A stretch of DNA of 64,000 bases from Phaeosaccion multiseriatum. Taxonomy: Eukaryota > Ochrophyta, other classes. The notes under the pieces are model-generated. The model was not told the origin of the DNA. It saw nothing but the letters and a program-made list of their open reading frames with translations, and searched no databases. Position 1 is the stretch's first letter, and every line of letters starts with the position of its first letter. The DNA lies in NCBI GenBank assembly GCA_965112735.1, contig OZ218955.1, positions 2,356,001 through 2,420,000 of the forward strand. The letters are read 5' to 3'. The translations under genes were made by a program, and so were the position numbers. Shown here piece by piece: positions 10,868 through 20,520 of this stretch.

Positions 10868-13390
10868 GATGAGCGGCTCCTCGGAACCGCTGCCCCCAAA
10901 GGCCCGTGCTCGCCCCCGTCAGGGAAGCGACACCCCGGAGGCACTGTGTGCCCCGAGGTGAGTCCCTCTCAGGACTGCACTCTTAATGAAAAGTTTATCC
11001 CCCAACAATGGCGACGACTGGATGAGGAGGAGCGAGGCCTCTCAATGGGTACCCAGTTTTGATTGAGCGCAACGACCGCGAGAACGCTGCTTCAGCAGCG
11101 AAGCCACGGAAGTTCTGTTCTCGCGGAGTGGAGTCGACGGATAAACAGGGTATTGAGAGCCGAGGAGGGTGGAGCGTGAGCGCGTGTGTGGACCCCGAGG
11201 GGGGCTGGTAGGATAGAATATATTTATGGCAGCAGATGGAAAACAACGGATTTGGATTTTCCGCTGGAGCTCAGAAGAGGAGGAGCCCTGCTGTACTCGC
11301 CACCCTACCGTGATTGAAGGAGATAGAGAGCAGGTGCGGGAGCGTGTACAAGCAGGGAGGAGAGTAGAGACCGATGGTGTAGGAAAGCAAGGATCGCAGT
11401 AGGGCCCGACTGCTTCTCTTGTGAGGGTGAAGGTGCTGTGTGCTTACTTGTGTCATGCTAACTGTCGCAAACACAAGAGGTGCCCCCAATGCTAACTGTC
11501 GCAAGGGCTTGCGCTACGCACACGCATCTAGTAGAAGTGAGAGACCCTTAGCCTGGTGTAGTATGGAGCTCTCGCCGGGCAAAAGGTTTTTTCTTTCTCC
11601 ACCCACCCACCCATCTAGATTAGTTTAGTACATAGTAGTTAGATACTCAGTAGTTAAGGGGGGGATGAGCGGCTCCTCGGAACCGCTGCCCCCAAAGGCC
11701 CGTGCTCGCCCCCGTCAGGGAAGCGACACCCCGGAGGCACTGTGTGCCCCGAGGTGAGTCCCTCTCAGGACTGCACTCTTAATGAAAAGTTTATCCCCCA
11801 ACAATGGCGACGACTGGATGAGGAGGAGCGAGGCCTCTCAATGGGTACCCAGTTTTGATTGAGCGCAACGACCGCGAGAACGCTGCTTCAGCAGCGAAGC
11901 CACGGAAGTTCTGTTCTCGCGGAGTGGAGTCGACGGATAAACAGGGTATTGAGAGCCGAGGAGGGTGGAGCGTGAGCGCGTGTGTGGACCCCGAGGGGGG
12001 CTGGTAGGATAGAATATATTTATGGCAGCAGATGGAAAACAACGGATTTGGATTTTCCGCTGGAGCTCAGAAGAGGAGGAGCCCTGCTGTACTCGCCACC
12101 CTACCGTGATTGAAGGAGATAGAGAGCAGGTGCGGGAGCGTGTACAAGCAGGGAGGAGAGTAGAGACCGATGGTGTAGGAAAGCAAGGATCGCAGTAGGG
12201 CCCGACTGCTTCTCTTGTGAGGGTGAAGGTGCTGTGTGCTTACTTGTGTCATGCTAACTGTCGCAAACACAAGAGGTGCCCCCAATGCTAACTGTCGCAA
12301 GGGCTTGCGCTACGCACACGCATCTAGTAGAAGTGAGAGACCCTTAGCCTGGTGTAGTATGGAGCTCTCGCCGGGCAAAAGGTTTTTTCTTTCTCCACCC
12401 ACCCACCCATCTAGATTAGTTTAGTACATAGTAGTTAGATACTCAGTAGTTAAGGGGGGATGAGCGGCTCCTCGGAACCGCTGCCCCCAAAGGCCCGTGC
12501 TCGCCCCCGTCAGGGAAGCGACACCCCGGAGGCACTGTGTGCCCCGAGGTGAGTCCCTCTCAGGACTGCACTCTTAATGAAAAGTTTATCCCCCAACAAT
12601 GGCGACGACTGGATGAGGAGGAGCGAGGCCTCTCAATGGGTACCCAGTTTTGATTGAGCGCAACGACCGCGAGAACGCTGCTTCAGCAGCGAAGCCACGG
12701 AAGTTCTGTTCTCGCGGAGTGGAGTCGACGGATAAACAGGGTATTGAGAGCCGAGGAGGGTGGAGCGTGAGCGCGTGTGTGGACCCCGAGGGGGGCTGGT
12801 AGGATAGAATATATTTATGGCAGCAGATGGAAAACAACGGATTTGGATTTTCCGCTGGAGCTCAGAAGAGGAGGAGCCCTGCTGTACTCGCCACCCTACC
12901 GTGATTGAAGGAGATAGAGAGCAGGTGCGGGAGCGTGTACAAGCAGGGAGGAGAGTAGAGACCGATGGTGTAGGAAAGCAAGGATCGCAGTAGGGCCCGA
13001 CTGCTTCTCTTGTGAGGGTGAAGGTGCTGTGTGCTTACTTGTGTCATGCTAACTGTCGCAAACACAAGAGGTGCCCCCAATGCTAACTGTCGCAAGGGCT
13101 TGCGCTACGCACACGCATCTAGTAGAAGTGAGAGACCCTTAGCCTGGTGTAGTATGGAGCTCTCGCCGGGCAAAAGGTTTTTTCTTTCTCCACCCACCCA
13201 CCCATCTAGATTAGTTTAGTACATAGTAGTTAGATACTCAGTAGTTAAGGGGGGGATGAGCGGCTCCTCGGAACCGCTGCCCCCAAAGGCCCGTGCTCGC
13301 CCCCGTCAGGGAAGCGACACCCCGGAGGCACTGTGTGCCCCGAGGTGAGTCCCTCTCAGGACTGCACTCTTAATGAAAAGTTTATCCCCC
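10868..13390 (+). repeat. Tandem array of a ~796-bp unit derived from the E element
   Basis: Units start with GATGAGCGGCTCC at 10,868, 11,664, 12,459 and 13,255 (periods 796, 795, 796). The last is cut off at 13,390, where an inverted copy begins. Each unit holds a ~730-bp block ending in the E arm plus a ~64-bp spacer (CCACCCACCCACCCATCTAG onward). Units are almost identical. ORFs here (83, 77 and 62 aa) repeat with the units and are not genes. Confidence 0.9.
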
Positions 13391-13564
13391 AGAAAGAAAA
13401 AACCTTTTGCCCGGCGAGAGCTCCATACTACACCAGGCTAAGGGTCTCTCACTTCTACTAGATGCGTGTGCGTAGCGCAAGCCCTTGCGACAGTTAGCAT
13501 TGGGGGCACCTCTTGTGTTTGCGACAGTTAGCATGACACAAGTAAGCACACAGCACCTTCACCC

Positions 13565-13838
13565 TGTAGCCAATCCCGCTATCGCTAGCAAGTCGGAAAG
13601 TGAGCCAATATTTGAAGAGATGGGTACAAGGTTGTAAAGTTTGGAGGCCTTGCCTCAGCTCTAGTAAAGAGCCGAGTCTCCTTTAGCTTTAGGGTGGATA
13701 AGCTAAGAGTGAGGGAGCGCCACAGACTACTACTCCCGGTGGGCTGTGTGCCACCTCATTGTGCCACGTAAGATGTCATATGGGCATGGTGACAGTTACA
13801 CGTACTAAGGCAATGAATATGAGGCTGTAGGGGCAACA
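13565..13838 (-). repeat. gypsy 3' LTR
   Basis: 274-bp direct repeat of 19,490-19,763. It lies just downstream of the polypurine tract in element sense. Confidence 0.93.
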
Positions 13839-13968
13839 CTTCCCCCTCGAGAGAGAAGCTCGACTAACGAGAGCGTGACTAAACTAAATGCTAAAAGAGA
13901 AGATGAGAGAGAGAGAGAACATGTTCATATGAATAAAAGTAACCAAAAAGGGTTCCCGAAGGGTTTCC

Positions 13969-15657
13969 TTATCGGCGGCCTGCTCGCGGGCGTCGGCGTG
14001 ACGAGGGGCCGCGAGACCGAAGGAAGCGCTTAGCATCCTCCGCCAAAGAGCGACGAGGGAAAGAGGAGAGGAATTGCTCTAAAAGAGCAGGAACGTCATC
14101 ATTCATGACTGTCAAAGGTTCCCAAGTATCGTCGGTGGCATTGAAGCCCTTCCAGGAGGTGTGAACCTGCCAGGGAGCGCCTTGAGAGGGACGTTGTAGG
14201 TCCTTGAAGGCGGAGACGACCCAGGAGGCTGAGTCGTGTGAGATCTGCTTAAGTAGCTCAGTACTGACATTGAGATACTGGTCAGCGTAGTAGCGCAAGC
14301 GGCAAGCGTGCACTTCAGAGGTTTGCTTCGAGACAAGGTGTTGCACTTTGTAGACCAGAGTGTCAATCTCCTCCAGCACTTTATAAGGGCCTTGCCACAC
14401 TCCAGAGAGCTTGGAGTAGCGGCTGTTGGAAGCGACAAGGACATAAATGCCCGGCATGTAGAGGCCTTCGTAGTTGAGGGCAGCCGAGAGGGCCAGCTCC
14501 TTGCGGTGTTGATGTCCAAGACGAGTAGTGTCCAGACGACGATTGTGACGGTCGCGAGCCGTCGCCCGCGAGCGCTCAAGTTGAGCAGCAACCCGTTCGT
14601 GTCTCTCTTCAAGAACCGCTTGCAGCTGAGCACCATAGTGGTTGAGCTGTTCAAGAGTTGGCGGCGAAGATTGGAAGTCAACATCGAAGCTGTCGCCTTG
14701 TTGCAGGACGATATCAAGTGGAGTTGTCGCACGTAGGCCAGTGTGCAGAAAGAGTGGAGTCTCTTTGCGGGTCGAGCTGATCGTGGTGTTGATGGCAGCT
14801 TGGACCAGAGGTGTGATCAGATTGTAGTCGTCCGCGTCAATGCGAAACTCAGAGAGGAGAGAGCGGTAGACTGAAACGACAGTGCGTACAGCTCGTTCAG
14901 CGAGACCATTACTCCAAGCAGAGTATGGAGCCGAGAAGCGATGTTTAGCGCGAAGCTCAGTCGCTAGGCGCTTCATCACATGGTTGAGGAAGTGACTGCC
15001 TCGATCACTCTGCCACTTGCTCACTACTCCAAATGTGCTGAACCAGCGCATCAATCCACCGACAGCTGCGTCTGCAGTGGTGGAAGCGCATTCGTTGAGC
15101 ATTGTGTAACCACTGAAGGCATCTTGGATGACCAACAGGTATGGCAAGGAGGTGCAGCCCAAGTCATGCATGTGGACGAAGTCGAAATGAATCATCTGAT
15201 TGGGCTTGGTAGGGTGGACCGCACCGCGAAGAGGGCGAGGTATGCGATGCCCATGGGAGTTGGTGAGGCAATGGAGGCAGAGGTCAACAAAGCGAGTCAG
15301 GTCGGCACCAATGGTGTGCCAGTGGAATCGTTCCGAGAGAACGGAGAGAGTGGTGTCGGCAGCGCGATGCCCTGCCGATCCTTGATGTGCAATGACAGAG
15401 AGTCGGACTTGTAGGTCAATGTCGTCATTGGGTATCCACAGAGGACGTGAAGACGGCGATTGAGGTACCACAATGGCGTCGAAGTTAGCATCATGCTCCA
15501 AAGAAGCAAGGTGCTGCTGAGCTGCAAGCGCTTCGAGAGTGAGCGTGCCTTGGGCAGCCGCTTGAGAAGAGCGAATCTCCGCGAGAGAGGGCCACTCAAA
15601 GTCACTGTCCATGGAGTCGTGCACTGATCCTGGAGAGAAGGTGCGTTTGGAGGGCAC
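13969..15657 (-). CDS. gypsy integrase with C-terminal chromodomain
   Basis: 562-aa ORF, again one base out of phase with the RNase H frame; the first codon is GTG, so it is likely part of the polyprotein. The integrase zinc-binding region (HQGSAGH then CLHC) sits near residues 90-130. The catalytic core follows with HFDFVH, QSDRGSHF and NGLAERAVRTV supplying the D, D, E residues. Near the C-terminus a chromodomain shows HTSWKGFNATDDTWEPL. In this family the chromodomain directs integration to marked chromatin, which fits the heterochromatin-like surroundings. Whether the two frame changes are programmed is unknown. Confidence 0.85.
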   Translation of the reverse strand: MPSKRTFSPGSVHDSMDSDFEWPSLAEIRSSQAAAQGTLTLEALAAQQHLASLEHDANFDAIVVPQSPSSRPLWIPNDDIDLQVRLSVIAHQGSAGHRAADTTLSVLSERFHWHTIGADLTRFVDLCLHCLTNSHGHRIPRPLRGAVHPTKPNQMIHFDFVHMHDLGCTSLPYLLVIQDAFSGYTMLNECASTTADAAVGGLMRWFSTFGVVSKWQSDRGSHFLNHVMKRLATELRAKHRFSAPYSAWSNGLAERAVRTVVSVYRSLLSEFRIDADDYNLITPLVQAAINTTISSTRKETPLFLHTGLRATTPLDIVLQQGDSFDVDFQSSPPTLEQLNHYGAQLQAVLEERHERVAAQLERSRATARDRHNRRLDTTRLGHQHRKELALSAALNYEGLYMPGIYVLVASNSRYSKLSGVWQGPYKVLEEIDTLVYKVQHLVSKQTSEVHACRLRYYADQYLNVSTELLKQISHDSASWVVSAFKDLQRPSQGAPWQVHTSWKGFNATDDTWEPLTVMNDDVPALLEQFLSSFPRRSLAEDAKRFLRSRGPSSRRRPRAGRR

Positions 15658-16066
15658 TCACGCGTACAGTGTGGTCTTCCGGAGGATCAAGAGGCTTTGT
15701 AGCAGAGCCTGGGACTGAGCGGAAGCGAGAGGTCATGTCACCCCACACGTTCAGCTCGCCACTAAGGTGGGCGATTTCATAATCAAAGCCCGAGAGGAAC
15801 ACAGACCAGCGTTGCAATCGCTCGCGTGCTGGCTTGTGTACGTCACTGATGATGCTACTGGGCCTGAAGCAGTATTGCAAATTGCGGTGATCAGTGTAGA
15901 TGAAGAGGTGCACACCAGACATCAGCCAAGGCAGGCGTTCAAAGGACTGGAGGATAGCAAAGGCTTCCTTGTCAATGGTGGCGTAGTTGAGCTGAGCTCC
16001 GGCAAAGCTACCGCTGAGGAAGGCAAGAGGCTCATGGCGCTGTTCGGCGATGGGCTTGCTGAGGTC
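15602..16066 (-). pseudogene. gypsy RNase H continuation, +1 frame relative to gag-pol
   Basis: In the next frame after the gag-pol stop the sequence reads on as RNase H: AFLSGSFAGAQLNYATIDKE, then FIYTDHRNLQY and HLSGELNVWGDMTSR. These are typical of the Ty3/gypsy RNase H and tether. It ends at a stop at 15,602. A +1 shift or a single-base error in the CCCC run near 16,070 separates it from gag-pol. Marked broken because no independent start is expected. Confidence 0.75.
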
Positions 16067-16067
16067 C

Positions 16068-19000
16068 TCAATGGGGCACTTGCGTCACCACATTCCCCCA
16101 ATGGAGATCACTGGCATCAGGAAAGACACAGCGAGCCTTGTCAGGGTCAGGATGAGCAAGCTTGACTTGATCTGCCAGAGCGTCTTTCAGAGCTTGAAAG
16201 GCTTTGGAGTGCTCAGGGCCCCACCCCACCGAAGAGAGGGAGACGGAGCGAGCGACACGCTTGGTGCGAGGAGTAGGAGCGGCAGTGGCGTCAGGGTGAC
16301 GTCTCTGCTTGCGGTTGCCAGCTGCGGAGAAGACGGTTTGGTTGAGCTCTTGCAGAGGAGCGACGAGCTCTGCAAAGCGTGGGATGCAGTCTCGCATCCA
16401 GCCAGCAGCGGCGACGAATTGAATCAACTCAGCACCGTTCTTGGGCTCCTCGAGGTCGAGGAGACCTTGGATCTTGACCGGGTCATGTTTGACGCCGTCG
16501 CCATCATAGATCTTCCCGCAGAACTTTTGCGAGTTGCCGATGGATACACCCGAGAGCCCGAGCTTGAAACCGGCCTTGGCGAGTGCATCGAGCACAGACT
16601 GAAGAATGGAGCGGAACTCTTCCTCCGTGTGGGCCCAGATGGTGATGTTGTCGATCCAGGTAACAAGGTTGGTGCCGAAATGTTCAGAGAGGCACTTAGC
16701 TAGAGTGCTCTGTGCAAACTCACTGGCATTGAGGATGCCTTGAGTCACACGCGTGGGAGTAAACTTCCCGTCAGGAGTGCAGTAGGTGAGGATCTCTTGG
16801 CTGGAGAGATCGAGGGGCAGCTGCCAGAACATGTTGGCAAGGTCAAGCTCACAGAAGAAGCGTGCTCCGCGCATCTTGGCACTGATCTCAGAGAGATTGG
16901 GCATGGGAAAGCGGGAGCGAAGAGTGCGAAGGTTGACCTCTTGGTAGTCAGCTACCTGCCTGAACTGTCCAGGTTTGCCGGGCTTCTGGATACAGAAAGC
17001 GCGGCTGGCCCAGACGGCCTGAGGGTTTGGATAGTGATATCCGAACTTGGAGAGCTCGTCCGTGAAGGCTCGAAGAAAGTCACGACGGGCACCGGATTGG
17101 TAGATGGGCAATTGGCAGATGGGCTCCGCTCCGTCCTTGAGGCGAATGACCATGGGGTCGACCTTGGCAGGAGGGTCATGCAAGAGCGCTTTGCCTCGCC
17201 ATACTTCCGGGTGTGAGGTAAGGACCTCGTAGAGAGCTGCGGTGTCGGAGAAGCCTATTGCTGATTGAGCAATGGGGAGCAGAGCTTCTTTGATTTGAGT
17301 TTCCGGTAAGACGGGAGAATCAGACACCTCAGGGAGAGGATCATCGTAGCGGGCCAGTGGTTCATTATTAGAGGTGCCAACTTCACTGCGAGCAGTAAAG
17401 GTGGCGGAAGCTACGTGGAAGACTTCGTCAGAGGTGTACTGCGAAGCATACACATCATCAGAAGAGCAGTCCCAGAGATCTATAGAAAAGTTAGCGTTGT
17501 CGCCTATATACTGCTCAGGCAAGGAAGCAAGAGAAGCACCCGCTTGTAACAACGAACTCACGCGCACCGTTGCAGAAGACGCATCAGTGGGAGTGGAGTT
17601 GCGCAGTTCAAAGGGCACTTCCGAACCAGCCACAGCTGCTTGCTTCTCCGCCTGCTGTCGAAGCTGCTCTCGGGGCAGCGCGAGACCCAGCTGTTGGGCC
17701 AGCCCTTTCCCTAGGTAGAAGAGAGGGGCCTCATCCTCGCGCGGCTCAAAGAGCAATGCAGTGAGAGGTGGAAGTGCGACAGAAGAGAGAGGACCCGCGT
17801 CCGTATGAATGTGAAAGTGAAAGTTGCTGAGCTCATGCGTGATGACTTGTGAGGTGCTGCATCCAAAAGGCTGCAGCTGCACCGGCTTAGGAAGAGCGCG
17901 AATGGAGACATCCATTCCGTCTGCTACCATCTCGTCCGCCACAGGCCTGGGAAGGAGGCAAAAGGTCTCCGCACCGGTGTCGACTAAGCACTCGAGAGAG
18001 CGCTTCTTCAGTTGTCCTGTTTGATGCGCAAGAGCATGCAAAGAAGCAGGAGAGGAAGAAAAGAGAGAGATTGTTCCATCAGTGGGAGAGTGCGAGAGTA
18101 AGTCATTAGCAGTGGTCAGAATACTGACCTCATAGTTCTTGGGAGGGTTCCAAGGCAGGTTGCGGTCGCTCATAACCTTCATGCGCTCCGCTTTGTTCTT
18201 GAGCTGCGGGCAAGTATAGACCGTGTGATCAGAGTTGCCACACTTGAAGCAAGCCCGAGCCTTGGACTCACGTCCTTGCTTCTTCGGCTTCTTCAGAGGG
18301 GGGGCAGTTGCCCGAGAGTCCGCAGAGGCGGGAGCGTCGCGCTTCGGCTGCTGCTGCTGCTGCTGCGGCTGCTGCTGCTGCTGCTGCTGTCGCCTACCGC
18401 CGCCAGCTGGCTTCTTGCCCCCACCAGTGATGACCAATCGCTGTATCTCCTCAAGAGAGGGCAGAGCGACAGCCCCATTAGAAGTGTCTTGCTGGATGCA
18501 CCGGTAGATGGGCAAGTACTGATCCACCATGAGGGTCAGTTGCTGGAGAAAGGGCACATAGGTCTTCAGAAGATTCTTGTGAAGAGTGAAGTACCTAGTG
18601 AGGTACCCCTTCAGCCCCTGAGGGCGATTGCACGCTTGAAGCAGAGCATTGCACAGAACTTGGCAAGACTCCGTGCTGACCTGAGTGTTGTCCTCCTTGA
18701 AGAAGACTCGAGTCTGGCCATGCTTCTCCAAGAGACCGTGCATCTGCTGATTGAGAGAGCCCACGGGATTCTGAGTATCCGGTGGCAGATAGAGCTTGCT
18801 CTTGAGGTCCTTCAGTAGGGCATTGCCATGGTCCGAACAGGAGCCGGCCTCAGGCTCTACCAGCTGCTGAAGGTGCTTGTAAAGAAACTCGTGAGTAATA
18901 GCTGAGGTAGCTTTACCAAGCTGAGCGCCTAGTGACGTAAGGTAGTGCGTAGGCAAGAGCACCTCAAGAGTCGTAAGGTCAGGCTTTGAACCTACAATCG

Positions 19001-19331
19001 CGTTGTAGCGCCGAAGGTAAGTCTCATACTGCTTGAAGAAAGCAATAAGAGCCTTCTCCGTAACCTCCCCAGATGGGAAGTTGGGAGCAGTAAGAGAGAA
19101 GATGGCCACTGAGCTGGCTGTCGCGGGCATACGCTGAGACTCCTCCTCGCTGTCCGAGCCACTGCTGCTACTGCTGCTGCCATTCTCCTCGTCGGTGCCG
19201 GAAGCTGCTGCCTCGTCGTTCGCCTCGGATGCTGCATCTGCTGCCCCCGCGACATCATCTGAGTCAGCCACGTCCTGCACCGCCTCAGCCTCCTTAGCCT
19301 TGCCCTTCCCCTTGTTCTTGTTGTTCGCCAT
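16068..19331 (-). CDS. gypsy gag-protease-reverse transcriptase polyprotein
   Basis: 1,087-aa ORF. The N-terminus is Lys/Ala/Glu-rich and acidic, followed by a gag region with a Gln-rich stretch (about residues 315-330). A CCHC zinc knuckle, CFKCGNSDHTVYTC, lies near residue 360. The aspartic protease motif LVDTGAETF lies near 447. Reverse transcriptase spans roughly 730-990 with ELDLANMFWQLPL near 829. The usual YxDD box reads WIDNITIW near 893, so the second Asp is Asn. The ORF enters RNase H (FPDASDLHWG) and then stops after a CCCC run; the domain continues in another frame. The protein would copy element RNA in cytoplasmic particles. Whether WIDN is active cannot be told from sequence. 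Confidence 0.88.
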   Translation of the reverse strand: MANNKNKGKGKAKEAEAVQDVADSDDVAGAADAASEANDEAAASGTDEENGSSSSSSGSDSEEESQRMPATASSVAIFSLTAPNFPSGEVTEKALIAFFKQYETYLRRYNAIVGSKPDLTTLEVLLPTHYLTSLGAQLGKATSAITHEFLYKHLQQLVEPEAGSCSDHGNALLKDLKSKLYLPPDTQNPVGSLNQQMHGLLEKHGQTRVFFKEDNTQVSTESCQVLCNALLQACNRPQGLKGYLTRYFTLHKNLLKTYVPFLQQLTLMVDQYLPIYRCIQQDTSNGAVALPSLEEIQRLVITGGGKKPAGGGRRQQQQQQQPQQQQQQPKRDAPASADSRATAPPLKKPKKQGRESKARACFKCGNSDHTVYTCPQLKNKAERMKVMSDRNLPWNPPKNYEVSILTTANDLLSHSPTDGTISLFSSSPASLHALAHQTGQLKKRSLECLVDTGAETFCLLPRPVADEMVADGMDVSIRALPKPVQLQPFGCSTSQVITHELSNFHFHIHTDAGPLSSVALPPLTALLFEPREDEAPLFYLGKGLAQQLGLALPREQLRQQAEKQAAVAGSEVPFELRNSTPTDASSATVRVSSLLQAGASLASLPEQYIGDNANFSIDLWDCSSDDVYASQYTSDEVFHVASATFTARSEVGTSNNEPLARYDDPLPEVSDSPVLPETQIKEALLPIAQSAIGFSDTAALYEVLTSHPEVWRGKALLHDPPAKVDPMVIRLKDGAEPICQLPIYQSGARRDFLRAFTDELSKFGYHYPNPQAVWASRAFCIQKPGKPGQFRQVADYQEVNLRTLRSRFPMPNLSEISAKMRGARFFCELDLANMFWQLPLDLSSQEILTYCTPDGKFTPTRVTQGILNASEFAQSTLAKCLSEHFGTNLVTWIDNITIWAHTEEEFRSILQSVLDALAKAGFKLGLSGVSIGNSQKFCGKIYDGDGVKHDPVKIQGLLDLEEPKNGAELIQFVAAAGWMRDCIPRFAELVAPLQELNQTVFSAAGNRKQRRHPDATAAPTPRTKRVARSVSLSSVGWGPEHSKAFQALKDALADQVKLAHPDPDKARCVFPDASDLHWGNVVTQVPH

Positions 19332-19489
19332 GCTGATGCTGAATTCCGCAAAGCTGAGGATCAGAGGTGGTCCGGCTGTCGAGCTGTTCGACTCTAGATC
19401 AGAAATGCTGAGGCTGAGAGGTCTCCCGAATGCAGAGACCGAGAGCTGAGAGTTTCCTGAGTTTTGGCAATTCTCAAATAAAGCTTTAT

Positions 19490-19763
19490 TGTAGCCAATC
19501 CCGCTATCGCTAGCAAGTCGGAAAGTGAGCCAATATTTGAAGAGATGGGTACAAGGTTGTAAAGTTTGGAGGCCTTGCCTCAGCTCTAGTAAAGAGCCGA
19601 GTCTCCTTTAGCTTTAGGGTGGATAAGCTAAGAGTGAGGGAGCGCCACAGACTACTACTCCCGGTGGGCTGTGTGCCACCTCATTGTGCCACGTAAGATG
19701 TCATATGGGCATGGTGACAGTTACACGTACTAAGGCAATGAATATGAGGCTGTAGGGGCAACA
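19490..19763 (-). repeat. gypsy 5' LTR
   Basis: 274 bp, identical by eye to 13,565-13,838. No standard tRNA-Met primer site follows it; the next bases in element sense are ATAAAGCTTTATTTGAG. Confidence 0.93.
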
Positions 19764-20108
19764 ACCCTCACAAGAGAAGCAGTCGGGCCCTACTGCGATC
19801 CTTGCTTTCCTACACCATCGGTCTCTACTCTCCTCCCTGCTTGTACACGCTCCCGCACCTGCTCTCTATCTCCTTCAATCACGGTAGGGTGGCGAGTACA
19901 GCAGGGCTCCTCCTCTTCTGAGCTCCAGCGGAAAATCCAAATCCGTTGTTTTCCATCTGCTGCCATAAATATATTCTATCCTACCAGCCCCCCTCGGGGT
20001 CCACACACGCGCTCACGCTCCACCCTCCTCGGCTCTCAATACCCTGTTTCTCCGTCGACTCCACTCCGCGAGAACAGAACTTCCGTGGCTTCGCTGCTGA
20101 AGCAGCGA

Positions 20109-20520
20109 TTTGCTGGCCCCACCATACCCGCGCAGGCCATTGGATGACTACGACTGGCCCAACCGACACACTACATGGCCACAACGTCGCCAAGTTGGAA
20201 CTGGCATGGGCCCAAAACGCCCAATCTGCCCCCTCACTGGACCCAAAGCCGGGGTTTGTGGGGCCCAAACAGCCCAAACGAGGCATTTGCTGGCCACACC
20301 ATACCCGCGCAGGCCATTGGACGACTGCGACTGGCCCAACCGACACACCACATGGCCACAACCCTGCCAAGTTGGGACTGGCATGGGCCCAAAACGCCCA
20401 ATCTGGCCCCTCACTGGACCCAAAGCCGGGGTTTGTGGGGCCCAAACAGCCCAAACGAGGCATTTGCTGGCCACACCATGCCCGCGCAGGCCGATGCGTG
20501 ACTGCGACTGGCCCAACCGA
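20109..20520. repeat. 177-bp satellite array, block 4
   Basis: About 2.3 monomers between the right end of E1 and the LTR beginning at 20,521. Confidence 0.9.

Larger units (their letters stand above)
13565..19763 (-). mobile_element. Ty3/gypsy-type chromodomain LTR retrotransposon with identical LTRs
   Basis: A 6,199-bp element in minus-strand sense, inserted in the right arm of E. The two 274-bp LTRs (13,565-13,838 and 19,490-19,763) start TGTAGCC, end GGCAACA and look identical by eye. The 4-bp duplication ACCC flanks both sides (13,561-13,564 and 19,764-19,767), and removing the element restores the E arm exactly. A polypurine tract (GAGGGGGAAG in element sense) abuts the 3' LTR at 13,839. 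Domain order is gag, protease, RT, RNase H, integrase, chromodomain, which is Ty3/gypsy (chromovirus) order. Identical LTRs mean a very recent insertion. Confidence 0.93.
8464..20107. mobile_element. E element, copy 1, with a nested gypsy retrotransposon
   Basis: Bounded by inverted repeats of about 516 bp. The left arm is 8464-8978; the right arm is 13,391-13,564 plus 19,764-20,107, split by the gypsy insertion. Outer ends read CGCTGCTTCAGCAGCG and its inverse, directly against satellite DNA. The interior carries the recurrent module (about 9540-10,390) and a tandem array built from the element's own arm (10,868-13,390). No transposase is visible, so it is probably non-autonomous. The left arm includes TATA-like GATAGAATATATTTATGG at about 8591. 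Confidence 0.7.

Noticed and set aside
11590-13210. Telomere-like CCACCCACCCACCC runs
   Set aside because: Only three or four units per 64-bp spacer and no extended array; part of the E-derived tandem unit.
14308-18818. Plus-strand ORFs across the gypsy element
   Set aside because: They are shadows of the minus-strand gag-pol and integrase frames, whose motifs are clear.
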